This document shows, in pieces, positions 1-6,825 of a stretch of 43,981 nt of DNA; position 1 is the stretch's first letter; each line of letters starts with the position of its first letter. Source of the DNA: a virus; IMG/VR virus record IMGVR_UViG_3300023284_001813, positions 1-43,981 of that record; one strand, written 5' to 3'. The position numbers and the translations under genes are program-made. A model generated the notes under the pieces. It was given only the letters and a program-made list of their open reading frames with translations, searched no databases and had not been told where the DNA came from.

Positions 1-81
1 GTCTAGGATCATGAAGACAAGATCTTGCCGTTCGTTCAGGTAGATCTGATAGAGTTGATCCTGAATGATTATGTTGTCCAT
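1..81 (-). CDS. Partial copy (N-terminal 27 codons) of the 86-aa hypothetical gene
   Basis: This is the redundant 5' end of the gene that is complete at 43658-43918. The start codon is at 79-81 on the minus strand, preceded by a GAGGTACC ribosome-binding context, and the frame runs off the left end of the window. It is a consequence of the terminal repeat and not a truncated or broken gene. Confidence 0.93.
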   Translation of the reverse strand, partial: MDNIIIQDQLYQIYLNERQDLVFMILD

Positions 82-144
82 AATGGGTACCTCGTTAGTC
101 TTGCTCCCTGTCGGGCGTGTAGAATGTTGCGACAGGAAACGGTG
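1..144. repeat. Terminal direct repeat, left copy
   Basis: These 144 bases are identical, base for base, to 43838-43981. Such an exact end repeat means the contig closes into a circle of 43837 bp. It could be an assembly overlap of a circularly permuted genome or a true short terminal redundancy; sequence alone cannot separate these. The repeat lies inside coding sequence (the 5' end of one leftward gene and the 3' end of the next), which favours assembly overlap over a packaging signal. Confidence 0.97.
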
Positions 145-352
145 TTTGAAGGAGTTCTTCGATATACCATTTGCCCCGTGCCGTGAGTTCATAATCCCAT
201 TGTATATCGGCTGATGTATGCCGAATCATCTCGAGATCCATCCACCATTCAATCGTTTCTGCGGCTATGTCAGTTTTGGGGATGTAGTCTGCTCTCACGT
301 CGAAATAATGCAGGAGAATACGCAATTGAAACGGAGTAATTCGGTGTCTCAT
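95..352 (-). CDS. Small winged-helix-like phage protein, hypothetical
   Basis: An 85-residue protein of the leftward unit. It starts MRHRITPFQL and has alternating helices followed by a segment reading LTARGKWYIEELLQ near residues 57-70. That segment resembles the C-terminal 'LT.RG..yie.ll..P.P' region common in small phage proteins that fold as a winged helix. The family resemblance is my recollection of the pattern, not a search result. No catalytic residues are visible. It lies between the gene that spans the contig join and a small membrane protein. Its last codons are repeated at 43932-43981 because of the end redundancy. Confidence 0.7.
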   Translation of the reverse strand: MRHRITPFQLRILLHYFDVRADYIPKTDIAAETIEWWMDLEMIRHTSADIQWDYELTARGKWYIEELLQTPFPVATFYTPDREQD

Positions 353-358
353 AATGCC

Positions 359-682
359 TCACTTTCGGTTGCTTTCGAGGAATGCGATGTATTCTTCAAG
401 GTATTTGAGTGCGGATCTTATAGATTCGGCGGCCCATGGATTCATTGATCCATACCATTCAATCATCTGATCGTCAACCGCGGCCCATTCAAAGATCTTT
501 TTCAGACCTATAAGCCGCTTCTCGGTAAGCCGGGGCATCTTGGGTTTATTGGGATTTTGAGCCATGTTATTCTTGTTGCTATTGCGCTGCTTCTCCCACT
601 CATCATAGATCACGAACGCGATAAACAAGACAAGAACACCAAGAGGGATGAATACGAACCATACCCAATCGAGCCATTCCAT
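359..682 (-). CDS. Small membrane protein with cytoplasmic helical tail
   Basis: A 107-residue protein and the first gene of the leftward unit. Residues about 5-26 form one strongly hydrophobic segment rich in W, V, F, L and I, followed by a charged, helix-prone tail (residues about 45-107) ending in ESNRK. The topology suggests an inner-membrane anchor with a soluble domain. An in-frame ATG at about residue 40 (MAQNPNK) could start a shorter soluble product of about 68 residues, but I see no convincing ribosome-binding site there. Function is unknown; position next to the candidate control region means it is probably expressed early. Confidence 0.6.
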   Translation of the reverse strand: MEWLDWVWFVFIPLGVLVLFIAFVIYDEWEKQRNSNKNNMAQNPNKPKMPRLTEKRLIGLKKIFEWAAVDDQMIEWYGSMNPWAAESIRSALKYLEEYIAFLESNRK

Positions 683-933
683 GTGTTTTCGAGTTTCGTG
701 TAAGCTGAGATAGCTATCCCAAAGGAGAAGCCTGTTTGAATGATTGTGCTGTTGACGTTGTTAGTGCAGTATCGGCTACTACGCCACTAAGAAAAGTTTG
801 TTGCGCACGAAACTATTTCTCGAGCCCTACGTTTCGAATATCCTAAGTACCTCCATGAGGTGTTTAGGAAGGATTGCAAGGCCCGACGATTGAGCTTAGG
901 TTCACGTCGGGTTCTTGCGTTTCGTATCTTCCT

Positions 934-1080
934 GTTTTCCATGGTGCCCTTTTTTTCTGCGATGGTCCCTGTTTTCCATGGTGCCCCCTTCGTTTTCCAT
1001 GGGGGGGTAGGCGCGACCGGCCCCGTTTTCCACGGTAGCAATTATGTTTTCCATGGGGGGTTCTGTTTTCCATGGGGGGG
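934..1080 (+). repeat. Iteron-like array of GTTTTCCAYGG (six direct copies)
   Basis: Copies begin at 934, 971, 992, 1025, 1046 and 1065. The copy at 1025 reads CACGG, the others CATGG; three run into six or seven G residues. Spacing is irregular (19-37 bases). The inverse complement of the core, GTGGAAAAC, occurs twice more at 1119-1148 inside the DnaA-box repeat. The array may bind a phage initiator or repressor. Confidence 0.85.
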
Positions 1081-1116
1081 TACCGGCCCGATCAGACTTG
1101 TTCACAAGTTATCAAC

Positions 1117-1167
1117 ATGTGGAAAACTTGTGGATAACCCTAAAATGTGGAAAACTTGTGGATAACC
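1117..1167 (+). repeat. Tandem 23-bp repeat with DnaA-box sequences
   Basis: The unit at 1117-1139 recurs exactly at 1145-1167 (28-base period). Each unit contains TGTGGATAA (1129-1137 and 1157-1165), the complement of the consensus DnaA box TTATCCACA. Just upstream, 1101-1115 reads TTCACAAGTTATCAA, a degenerate further box. This is the strongest DnaA-box signal in the window. Confidence 0.8.
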
Positions 1168-1188
1168 GTTTCAACCCGAAAAACTACC

Positions 1189-1560
1189 GTGAACGACAAA
1201 GAGAAAAGCCCGAGCGTAAATCTTCCCCTCAATGCGAAAACGTTCGCTCTCGCAACGCTGCTATTTACGCTTATAACTGGGGGCACAGAAACCCTTTCCC
1301 GTTTCTTTCCCGAAACCGGTGCACACGATCAACTCAAAGCGTCTCAAGTCGAGTCGATCATAGAGCACACAATACGCGATCATTCTACCGCACGTTACGA
1401 CATTACTATACTAGATGAAATCGAGCATTTGAGGCGGGACGTAAGGCTACTGCAAAGCATCCAGGATAGCACAAACTGGGCACATCAGCGCGGTTTTAAG
1501 GATCTGTACGTGCGACTTGTGACACTTCAACAGACGCTCGATACCATGCAAGGATTATGA
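1189..1560 (+). CDS. Single-pass membrane protein with C-terminal coiled coil
   Basis: First gene of the rightward unit, 123 residues when started at the GTG at 1189. An upstream in-frame ATG at 1147 lies inside the second copy of the DnaA-box repeat, so I prefer the GTG. Residues about 16-32 (AKTFALATLLFTLITGG) are a plausible membrane segment. The rest is helical with heptad-like spacing (LDEIEHLRRDVRLLQ), consistent with a coiled coil. No enzymatic motif is visible. An N-terminal anchor plus coiled coil would fit a spanin-like or membrane-remodelling role, but no lysis partner is adjacent. Confidence 0.62.
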   Translation: MNDKEKSPSVNLPLNAKTFALATLLFTLITGGTETLSRFFPETGAHDQLKASQVESIIEHTIRDHSTARYDITILDEIEHLRRDVRLLQSIQDSTNWAHQRGFKDLYVRLVTLQQTLDTMQGL

Positions 1561-1666
1561 ATACTATGTGAAGTGTTTGAATAGTCCTTAAAATACTGAA
1601 CCGGCCCGTCGATCTTACGTATCAAGGTTTTTAATCCTTCCTTATCACACTCAACGGGTACTTATC

Positions 1667-2008
1667 ATGTTAACGAAGCAATTCGAATACACTCCCGACG
1701 GATCTCCCCTTGTATGGAACGTTGAGGTATTCGTGCGTTCGTACGATTTTCGCACGAAAGACGCGAAAATGCACGTTACAGCCATTGTCGATGAATACGA
1801 GATCATCGTTCCTTGGGACTTCTACGAACCGTTCCTTGATGAGATCTTCGAAGAAGCTGAACAGCTTGTAGATGGCTGGATGGCTGAATCCGAACCCGAG
1901 ACCGATCACAAAGCAAACTTGCCGATCATTCCCGGCATACCTCGGAGCGTTCGCCTTGATGCTGACGTGCCGGTCACTCCTGGAACTGTAGGTTATTCGT
2001 ACATCTAA
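1667..2008 (+). CDS. Hypothetical acidic protein
   Basis: A 113-residue protein starting MLTKQFEYTPDG, with an upstream GGGTAC that resembles the GAGGTAC ribosome-binding context of nearby genes. It is acidic, with a beta-rich first half and a helical stretch near residues 50-75 (PFLDEIFEEAEQLVDGW). The C-terminal 30 residues are proline and glycine rich and may be disordered. I do not recognise the family. It belongs to the early rightward cluster. Confidence 0.65.
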   Translation: MLTKQFEYTPDGSPLVWNVEVFVRSYDFRTKDAKMHVTAIVDEYEIIVPWDFYEPFLDEIFEEAEQLVDGWMAESEPETDHKANLPIIPGIPRSVRLDADVPVTPGTVGYSYI

Positions 2009-2060
2009 AGCGAAAACGCCCCCCGTTTCCTTTTCTTCAACCTTCCCAAACAGTCTAACT

Positions 2061-2507
2061 ATGGATAATTTCCGAATCGCCGAAAACGAAAAGAACTTTG
2101 CCGAGTTCTTTTTCCGACTCATGCAAACGCTCGACGTTGAGCACAATTTTTTGCCCCGGGGCAACGATAATTCCTCGAATCTGTTCACGACCTATGCCCG
2201 TTCCTGGATTCTTAATGGGGATGTTCTCGACGTATGGACAATCGAAGCCCGAAGATTTCGGGCCGAGAAACTCGAACAGCACGGTTATTGTGATATGACC
2301 GAGTTGCGGTATCACATGAAGCTGCAGATCTCGGAATATCTTGCCGAGTGTCTCGAATCCTGGATTCCTCGACCGATGAAACCCGAGAACGAAAACGCAG
2401 CTCGGTACTTTTTCATCGATGCTTACGCGTATGTGACTAATCTCATCAATTGGGATGCGATCGTTTCAGTCGTTGTTGATTACGCTTTTCAAACCGATAA
2501 ACTGTAG
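2061..2507 (+). CDS. Hypothetical helical protein
   Basis: A 148-residue, mostly helical, aromatic-rich protein (MDNFRIAENE...) with no membrane segment or recognised motif. Upstream bases lack a clear Shine-Dalgarno site. It is followed after nine bases by a 34-codon membrane micro-gene, suggesting shared transcription. Composition resembles the 4910-5485 product (many F, Y, W and acidic residues), but I cannot show homology. Function unknown. Confidence 0.65.
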   Translation: MDNFRIAENEKNFAEFFFRLMQTLDVEHNFLPRGNDNSSNLFTTYARSWILNGDVLDVWTIEARRFRAEKLEQHGYCDMTELRYHMKLQISEYLAECLESWIPRPMKPENENAARYFFIDAYAYVTNLINWDAIVSVVVDYAFQTDKL

Positions 2508-2516
2508 AGGTAAATC

Positions 2517-2621
2517 ATGCACTTATTCATTCTAGGAGAAGCATTCTATTTTCTTGTGTTGTTTTCGGCTTCATTTGCTTTGGTATGCTCTGGATTGTTG
2601 ATGCTTTCAAAGCGAAGCTAG
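2517..2621 (+). CDS. 34-residue single-pass membrane micro-protein
   Basis: A short open frame starts at ATG 2517, preceded by GTAGAGGTAAATC, a good ribosome-binding site at suitable spacing. The product begins MHLFILGEAFYF and is hydrophobic to about residue 29, ending in LSKRS, so it is a single membrane helix with a basic tail. It sits between two well-spaced genes in the early rightward cluster. Similar tiny membrane proteins occur in the leftward unit (36213-36311, 36314-36472, 43288-43386). Function unknown. Confidence 0.55.
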   Translation: MHLFILGEAFYFLVLFSASFALVCSGLLMLSKRS

Positions 2622-2660
2622 ATTGCCCCCTTTCATCCTTCTTGACCTTTGAGGTACACA

Positions 2661-2888
2661 ATGGCTATCGAAACCAAGAAAAAGTATTACAGTTTGCTCG
2701 ATATGGCGAACCGTGAACCGCTAGAAGCTATCGGTGCAGCGGTTGTGCGCGAATTGCTGAATCAAGCACGCGACTATGATTCAACCGAAGATCTCGAAGA
2801 TATGGACGTAAACGGGGGCGACATGGTCGAATCCGTTTGCAATGAGGTGAAGGTTCAGATTCATTTTATATGGGGAGGTACAGAATGA
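2661..2888 (+). CDS. Hypothetical small acidic protein
   Basis: A 75-residue protein. I chose the ATG at 2661 because GAGGTACACA lies directly upstream at normal spacing; an upstream TTG would include the ribosome-binding site in the coding region. The middle is acidic (STEDLEDMDVNGGD) and the rest helical. Its stop overlaps the next start by four bases (ATGA), implying translational coupling with the membrane/coiled-coil protein that follows. Confidence 0.65.
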   Translation: MAIETKKKYYSLLDMANREPLEAIGAAVVRELLNQARDYDSTEDLEDMDVNGGDMVESVCNEVKVQIHFIWGGTE

Positions 2889-3139
2889 TCGAATTCTTCC
2901 TTCTCTTTTGTCTCGCTTGCTTGATCGTTGCGGTTGGTGTATGGGCGTTACGCGAGACCTTTTCAGAGTTGAAAACGTTGCGTGAACGCGTTCTAATCCA
3001 GGATTTACAGCATGAAGCGCTAAAGGATATAGAACGCTATTTGCTCGACGTTCGAGACGCTTTCAACAGAATGAGCGATGCAAACCGTGCACTCGAACAG
3101 CACGAAAAACAAATGAGGAACGGCCATGACACAACCTGA
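2885..3139 (+). CDS. N-terminal membrane anchor plus coiled-coil protein (spanin-like topology)
   Basis: An 84-residue protein. ATG 2885 follows GGGGAGGTACAG, a strong ribosome-binding site, and overlaps the previous stop. Residues 3-22 (EFFLLFCLACLIVAVGVWAL) form one membrane helix. The remainder is a charged, helix-forming segment rich in R, E, L and Q, likely a coiled coil. This topology matches inner-membrane spanins and also many phage membrane proteins of other roles. No outer-membrane spanin lipobox is seen nearby, so the role is open. Confidence 0.62.
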   Translation: MIEFFLLFCLACLIVAVGVWALRETFSELKTLRERVLIQDLQHEALKDIERYLLDVRDAFNRMSDANRALEQHEKQMRNGHDTT

Positions 3140-3623
3140 TTTCATGAAAGATTTTGATCCGCGAGATGAAGTTTTGCGCGACCCCGGAACCAACCTGCAC
3201 ATTTTGTGCGATGAGCACGGGTACTATTCGTTGCGCGAAGCAAACGAGGACAAAATTACGGATCTCGTGTACGAAGTAGATAATCAAATGTGGACTCTTG
3301 GCGACTTGGGCAATTTTCACGTGCCGTTCGCCACGCGTTTAGGGTTCGTGTTTGGCATGTGCGTTGAAGCGTTCAAACGTGGTGAGTCTAGCGGATTCTT
3401 TAAGGGTGATCGGAACGGATTCGAGCGGGGGTACAATGAAGGCTACGACGACGGTGTATCGCACGTTGAAAAGGAATTCGATATCGGGCAGTTTGCCGAA
3501 GATCAAGATCCGGATCCGGAAGAGGAACACATTTACGTTGTTATTGGATCGGAGGATATGTGCGGCTCATGCGGTAAAGATCTCGAAGATCCTATTCACC
3601 TCCCCGGTTTGCTACTCCGGTAA
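3126..3623 (+). CDS. Hypothetical protein with glycine/aromatic repeat and Cys pair
   Basis: A 165-residue acidic protein overlapping the previous gene by 14 bases. Residues about 85-112 carry a run of short units of the type GF/GY plus charged residues (GFFKGDRNGFERGYNEGYDDG), a pattern seen in small phage proteins with helical hairpins. Near the C-terminus CGSCGKD gives a CxxC pair that could be half of a zinc site, but no second pair is present. Function unknown. Confidence 0.65.
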   Translation: MTQPDFMKDFDPRDEVLRDPGTNLHILCDEHGYYSLREANEDKITDLVYEVDNQMWTLGDLGNFHVPFATRLGFVFGMCVEAFKRGESSGFFKGDRNGFERGYNEGYDDGVSHVEKEFDIGQFAEDQDPDPEEEHIYVVIGSEDMCGSCGKDLEDPIHLPGLLLR

Positions 3624-3663
3624 AATCCGTAAACCTGAAACCGCCCCCCTTTGAACACGTATT

Positions 3664-3683
3664 AAAAGCATTGCTTTTATTTT
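3664..3683 (+). terminator. Weak hairpin with T-rich tail
   Basis: AAAAGC (3664-3669), a three-base loop and GCTTTT (3673-3678), followed by ATTTTC. A short AT-rich stem in the gap before the DUF932 gene; it could be a weak terminator. Confidence 0.35.
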
Positions 3684-3716
3684 CTATCCTTTCACACACT
3701 ATTCGAGGTACATCAA

Positions 3717-4835
3717 ATGAGTGCTAACTTCCTTTCTGAACGTGGCGAATTCCGCGGACAACCTGCATGGCATCGGGCCGGTAACGTGTTCGATCTTATG
3801 GCTAAGGTCCTGTTGATCGACGCCGCCACGAAGCATTGGAGTGATATCAAGATCAAGAAACAACCGCTTTTCACTGCGGGCATACCGATTGCGAACGGCA
3901 CAGGTGGATTCGATATTCCACCGTTTCAGATTCCTGGTAGGTTTGCCGTCGTTCGTTTGCCGATTCCCGAAGATCCCAAACTCATGTATTTGGGCGATGT
4001 GGGGAAAGGTTGGGAGACGAAAGATCCGATCTACTACGCAAAGCAACTCAACGACCTTTCGAAAAAGTTTCCGCTCGAGACCTTGGGCACGCTCGGGCTC
4101 GGCGAACGGTGCTTTTTTTCACTACGGGATGAACCCGTGACCGTTGCGGCTTCGAACGGTTTCAAAGATGAACTGTGGAGCCACTACGTTTTCGAATTGT
4201 CATTGGAGCCGGGTCGGTCTCATCGGTGCTTTTCTACACATACCCGAGTCGTATGCGAGAATACGCTTATGGCAGGTTGGGCGAACGCACAGTATAAGAT
4301 GAAGATACCGCACAGCATGGACGCCGAAGAGGGGTACGAGTGGATGATCACAACCGCCGAACACGCGAAAACGGCAAGCGAAGAAGATCGAAAGGTGTAC
4401 GAAAAGTTCATGTCGGTACCGTTCCGCGTCGATTCTCCCGACTTTGATCTATACCTGTCAGATGTATACCCTTTGCCCGCGGTTCCTGCACGCGTCACGC
4501 GCCATAACAACATGAACCCGGATCAACGTGCCAACTTGAGTGACACGCAGAATGAAGCGATCGAAAAAGATGAACGGCGGTTCGTCACTGGTAGCGAACG
4601 CGCAAAGAAGTTGCGTGAAAACGTTCGTGAACTTGCCCATGGTTTCAATGATGACTATGGCGCTGTAGCGAACACGGTTTGGATGGCATACAATGCCACC
4701 ACGGAACTCGCTACACATCGCAAAAAGCAAGGACGCGAGGACGTCGCTGAATCCGTTCTTACTGGTGCCCGCTCCGAAGAGATCCGGAACTCCTACGACT
4801 TGCTCGTTGAACGCTGTGAAATGAGCTTGAACTAA
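3717..4835 (+). CDS. DUF932 phage/plasmid-like protein
   Basis: A 372-residue protein of the DUF932 (phage/plasmid-like, TIGR03299-type) family. Family marks are PAWHRAG near the N-terminus (residues about 18-24), THTRVVCENTLMAGW (about 176-190) and AYNATTELATH (about 322-332), each matching a typical family motif as I remember it. The biochemical function of DUF932 is not established; members are usually found beside phage and plasmid replication or recombination genes. ATG 3717 has CGAGGTACATCAA upstream. A strong terminator follows at 4862-4887, so this gene ends a transcription segment. Confidence 0.85.
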   Translation: MSANFLSERGEFRGQPAWHRAGNVFDLMAKVLLIDAATKHWSDIKIKKQPLFTAGIPIANGTGGFDIPPFQIPGRFAVVRLPIPEDPKLMYLGDVGKGWETKDPIYYAKQLNDLSKKFPLETLGTLGLGERCFFSLRDEPVTVAASNGFKDELWSHYVFELSLEPGRSHRCFSTHTRVVCENTLMAGWANAQYKMKIPHSMDAEEGYEWMITTAEHAKTASEEDRKVYEKFMSVPFRVDSPDFDLYLSDVYPLPAVPARVTRHNNMNPDQRANLSDTQNEAIEKDERRFVTGSERAKKLRENVRELAHGFNDDYGAVANTVWMAYNATTELATHRKKQGREDVAESVLTGARSEEIRNSYDLLVERCEMSLN

Positions 4836-4861
4836 GATTCCGTCCTGTCCTTTCACAACCT

Positions 4862-4887
4862 GGGATCCCTACGGGGGTCCCTTTTTT
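4862..4887 (+). terminator. Rho-independent terminator after the DUF932 gene
   Basis: Stem GGGATCCC (4862-4869), four-base loop TACG, stem GGGGTCCC (4874-4881) with one T-G pair, then six T residues. A textbook intrinsic terminator on the plus strand. Confidence 0.88.
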
Positions 4888-4909
4888 CTTCCCTTATGAG
4901 GTACTTAAA

Positions 4910-5485
4910 ATGACACATAAAGAGATCATAGAACTGCGCCGTTTAGTTACGATCGAAATCGATCACCACAGCGAAACCGGTTCGATCATGTACGACGAAT
5001 ATGATCGATGCATCGGGCTGATCATCCGTTACCTCGGTGAATCGCGCCACCAGAAACCGCGCTACCTGTCGTTCATCTTTCGCACGTTCGAGATTCGTTG
5101 CCGGTTCGTGCTATCCGTTATACACGAATGGCTTTTCAATCCGTCCACAGACGTTTCCTCATGGCTTGACGGGCACACCGTAGATGTGATCTTCGAAATG
5201 CTTGCCGACGGTTTCGGCAAAGGCAACGCCCAAGGATGCGATTTCTCGCATGTGAGGGATTCGACGGATGTAGCGTTCGAGCAAATGTTTGTGGCGCTTA
5301 TGATTCGCTACGGTGCCTTTTTGCATGGCATGTGCATCACACTTGAGGACGGCCCGTACCGCGAATTTATTGCCGGGGAAGTCGCTTACTACCCTTTCAC
5401 CGAACCTGAACCGGAATTGCCTAAACTAAGCGAGATCCCTGACGGTGAAAAGCCGATTCCATACAAGCAATACCGGATAGCTTAG
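4910..5485 (+). CDS. Hypothetical protein
   Basis: A 191-residue protein, helical and aromatic-rich, starting MTHKEIIELRR at an ATG preceded by ATGAGGTACTTAAA, which is the shared ribosome-binding context of this cluster. The last 35 residues are proline and acidic rich (TEPEPELPKLSEIP). I recognise no domain. It lies directly behind a terminator, so a promoter is expected in the short space at 4888-4909 or read-through must occur. Its stop abuts the next start with no gap. Confidence 0.65.
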   Translation: MTHKEIIELRRLVTIEIDHHSETGSIMYDEYDRCIGLIIRYLGESRHQKPRYLSFIFRTFEIRCRFVLSVIHEWLFNPSTDVSSWLDGHTVDVIFEMLADGFGKGNAQGCDFSHVRDSTDVAFEQMFVALMIRYGAFLHGMCITLEDGPYREFIAGEVAYYPFTEPEPELPKLSEIPDGEKPIPYKQYRIA

Positions 5486-5776
5486 ATGAAAAAAAGAAAC
5501 ACAATTGGGCAGTTCATCAAGTTTTTCAACGTTCGCTATGCATTCGAAGTTGAAAGCGGGTTCCTGTCCCAAGAAATCACCCCTTCCGGTGGCGAGCGGG
5601 TATCGTTTGAATACGACTTAAAGACGATCGACGTTGAGGCATGTGGCATACTTCGAGACGATGTTGGCCGTAAAGTATGGCATGGACTCGGGATCTTCCG
5701 GTGGCTAGATGCGAACCGTGATTGGAGTGATCCGAAACAAGAAGGGGAACCGATCACCCCAACCGGTTCCCCTTGA
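5486..5776 (+). CDS. Hypothetical small beta-rich protein
   Basis: A 96-residue protein starting MKKRNTIGQF immediately after the upstream stop, implying coupled translation. It looks beta-rich in residues 10-60 and ends in a proline/glycine tail (GEPITPTGSP). The last codons form one arm of an 11-bp inverted repeat (5742-5774), so the 3' end of the coding sequence may double as an RNA hairpin. Function unknown. Confidence 0.6.
   Translation: MKKRNTIGQFIKFFNVRYAFEVESGFLSQEITPSGGERVSFEYDLKTIDVEACGILRDDVGRKVWHGLGIFRWLDANRDWSDPKQEGEPITPTGSP
5742..5774 (+). terminator. Inverted repeat overlapping the 3' end of the gene
   Basis: AAGGGGAACCG (5742-5752) pairs perfectly with CGGTTCCCCTT (5764-5774) around an 11-base loop. 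No T-tract follows, so it may be an RNA stability or attenuation hairpin and not a classical terminator. Confidence 0.55.
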
Positions 5777-5790
5777 ACCAACGAAAACGC

Positions 5791-5824
5791 AATGCATAGG
5801 GGGGACCTGTGCCCCCCCGGCATT
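5791..5824 (+). terminator. GC-rich hairpin downstream of the 96-aa gene
   Basis: AATGC at 5791 and GCATT at 5820 enclose a G-run (5799-5804) facing a C-run (5812-5818). A stable hairpin 40 bases before the next gene but without a T-tract. It probably acts with 5742-5774 to end or trim the upstream transcript. Confidence 0.5.
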
Positions 5825-5861
5825 GCTAATCATTCACGAACATAATCCATGAGGTACCACT

Positions 5862-6176
5862 GTGGCAATTAGCTATCGTTACTTTACCCCTAAACAGATC
5901 CGAGCAACCGGCAACGAGTACTGGCATAAGTACCTCGACAAAGAGGAAAAAATCGCCGCGGCTCAGTCGCTCGGTGTCACTGTCAACAACATATACCAAG
6001 CTGTCCAGATCAAAGACACGGATCCCGCCGATAGCTTGCGAGGAATCCCGATATGTATCAAGCTCCTCCGGTTGCGTGGGTTGGTGTTCAACCCCGTTCC
6101 TCTCATTCAGCAGCAACTCATAAAGACCGTCGGCCCCGATCAACTCGATCAAGCTGCACCACTGCCTCACCGGTAA
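5862..6176 (+). CDS. Hypothetical basic protein, GTG start
   Basis: A 104-residue protein. The start is GTG at 5862, supported by ATGAGGTACCACT directly upstream. The first half is helical (YFTPKQIRATGNEYWHKYL) with a possible helix-turn-helix-like stretch around residues 30-55 (KIAAAQSLGVTVNNIYQAVQI), reminiscent of small DNA-binding proteins, but I would not call it a regulator on this alone. A weak hairpin follows at 6201-6228. Confidence 0.6.
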   Translation: MAISYRYFTPKQIRATGNEYWHKYLDKEEKIAAAQSLGVTVNNIYQAVQIKDTDPADSLRGIPICIKLLRLRGLVFNPVPLIQQQLIKTVGPDQLDQAAPLPHR

Positions 6177-6200
6177 TATCCACCTTTCAAGGCACGGCAT

Positions 6201-6228
6201 AAGGGGAAGCGTTTACTCGTTTCCCCTT
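6201..6228 (+). terminator. Hairpin between small early genes
   Basis: AAGGGGAA (6201-6208) and TTCCCCTT (6221-6228) form an 8-bp stem with a 12-base loop, followed by TCGTGTTTC. A weak terminator is plausible. Confidence 0.5.
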
Positions 6229-6241
6229 TCGTGTTTCTCAC

Positions 6242-6514
6242 ATGAATGATCAAGAATCGCTACCACGTTCAAACAAGCCACTACACGAAAAGCATATGCT
6301 CAGTTCCTTTTTCGATATCACCGCCTCAGATCTCCCCGAACAAGCTTTCAACGATATACGAGAACTCGAAAATGCGCTTTTCTACTGTGCACAATTGATC
6401 GAAGCCAAAGCACCGGTTTCACGCGAAAAACTGAACGCCCTAGACCATCTACGATTAGCACGGTTCTACTTTATCGAATCCGTTCGAATTGATTCGAGAA
6501 TGCCCCCTCTTTAG
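6242..6514 (+). CDS. Hypothetical helical protein
   Basis: A 90-residue, helical protein (MNDQESLPRS...) with no recognised motif and no obvious ribosome-binding site. Codon use resembles its neighbours. It ends the early cluster; about 300 bases without a gene follow. Confidence 0.55.
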   Translation: MNDQESLPRSNKPLHEKHMLSSFFDITASDLPEQAFNDIRELENALFYCAQLIEAKAPVSREKLNALDHLRLARFYFIESVRIDSRMPPL

Positions 6515-6825
6515 TATAAGTATATATATACCTTTAAGGGGAAGATACTCTTTTCTTGTTATTTGCTTTTCATACTTTTTCGCTCGCTCGAATTCGTTGT
6601 CTACAGATCCCCTTTTTTACTACGGCCTGTCAGTCCGAAAACGCTCCGGATCACCCCCGTTCGAAACCTGCCAGGACCCGATGTGTGATCTTGTGCCTTT
6701 TTGCCCTCTACCTTAGCCGCTGTGCGACGATCAGCCCTTGACTCTTCCTTCCCTACCAACAATGGAACGAATGCCGTACAGACGATGTAGGCACGTGGTT
6801 CGTGAGAATTAGTTACCTTACGCGT
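6515..6825. other. Intergenic region, possible promoter
   Basis: No supportable gene. The left part is AT-rich (AGTATAAGTATATATATACC at 6513-6532) and could hold a promoter for the helix-turn-helix gene that follows. The frames that cross this region have no ribosome-binding site and odd composition, so I leave them out. No inverted repeat with a T-tract was seen. Confidence 0.4.

Larger units (their letters stand above)
683..1188. other. Divergent control region and candidate replication origin
   Basis: About 500 bases with no supportable gene, between the two divergent transcription units. Bases 934-1080 hold six direct copies of GTTTTCCAYGG, several followed by runs of G. Bases 1117-1167 hold a 23-bp tandem repeat containing a DnaA-box sequence and, in inverted orientation, the same GTGGAAAAC core. 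Long frames here (for example 860-1165) merely translate the repeats. The architecture, iterons beside DnaA boxes at the only divergent point in the genome, fits an origin combined with early promoters. I cannot assign individual promoters with confidence. Confidence 0.6.

Noticed and set aside
860-1165. Open frame of about 100 codons across the control region
   Set aside because: It translates the GTTTTCCAYGG array into repeated VFHG peptides; several frames on both strands are open here only because of the repeats.
934-1167. CRISPR array
   Set aside because: Units are only about 11 bases, spacing is irregular and there are no Cas genes; an iteron-like reading fits better.
1145-1188. Upstream ATG (1147) as start of the first rightward gene
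   Set aside because: The ATG is inside the second copy of the DnaA-box tandem repeat; GTG 1189 leaves the repeat intact and still includes the membrane segment.
6489-6741. Two short plus-strand frames before the helix-turn-helix gene
   Set aside because: No ribosome-binding site, unlikely composition (Ser, Cys, Pro rich) and mutual overlap; they look like random frames in a non-coding gap.
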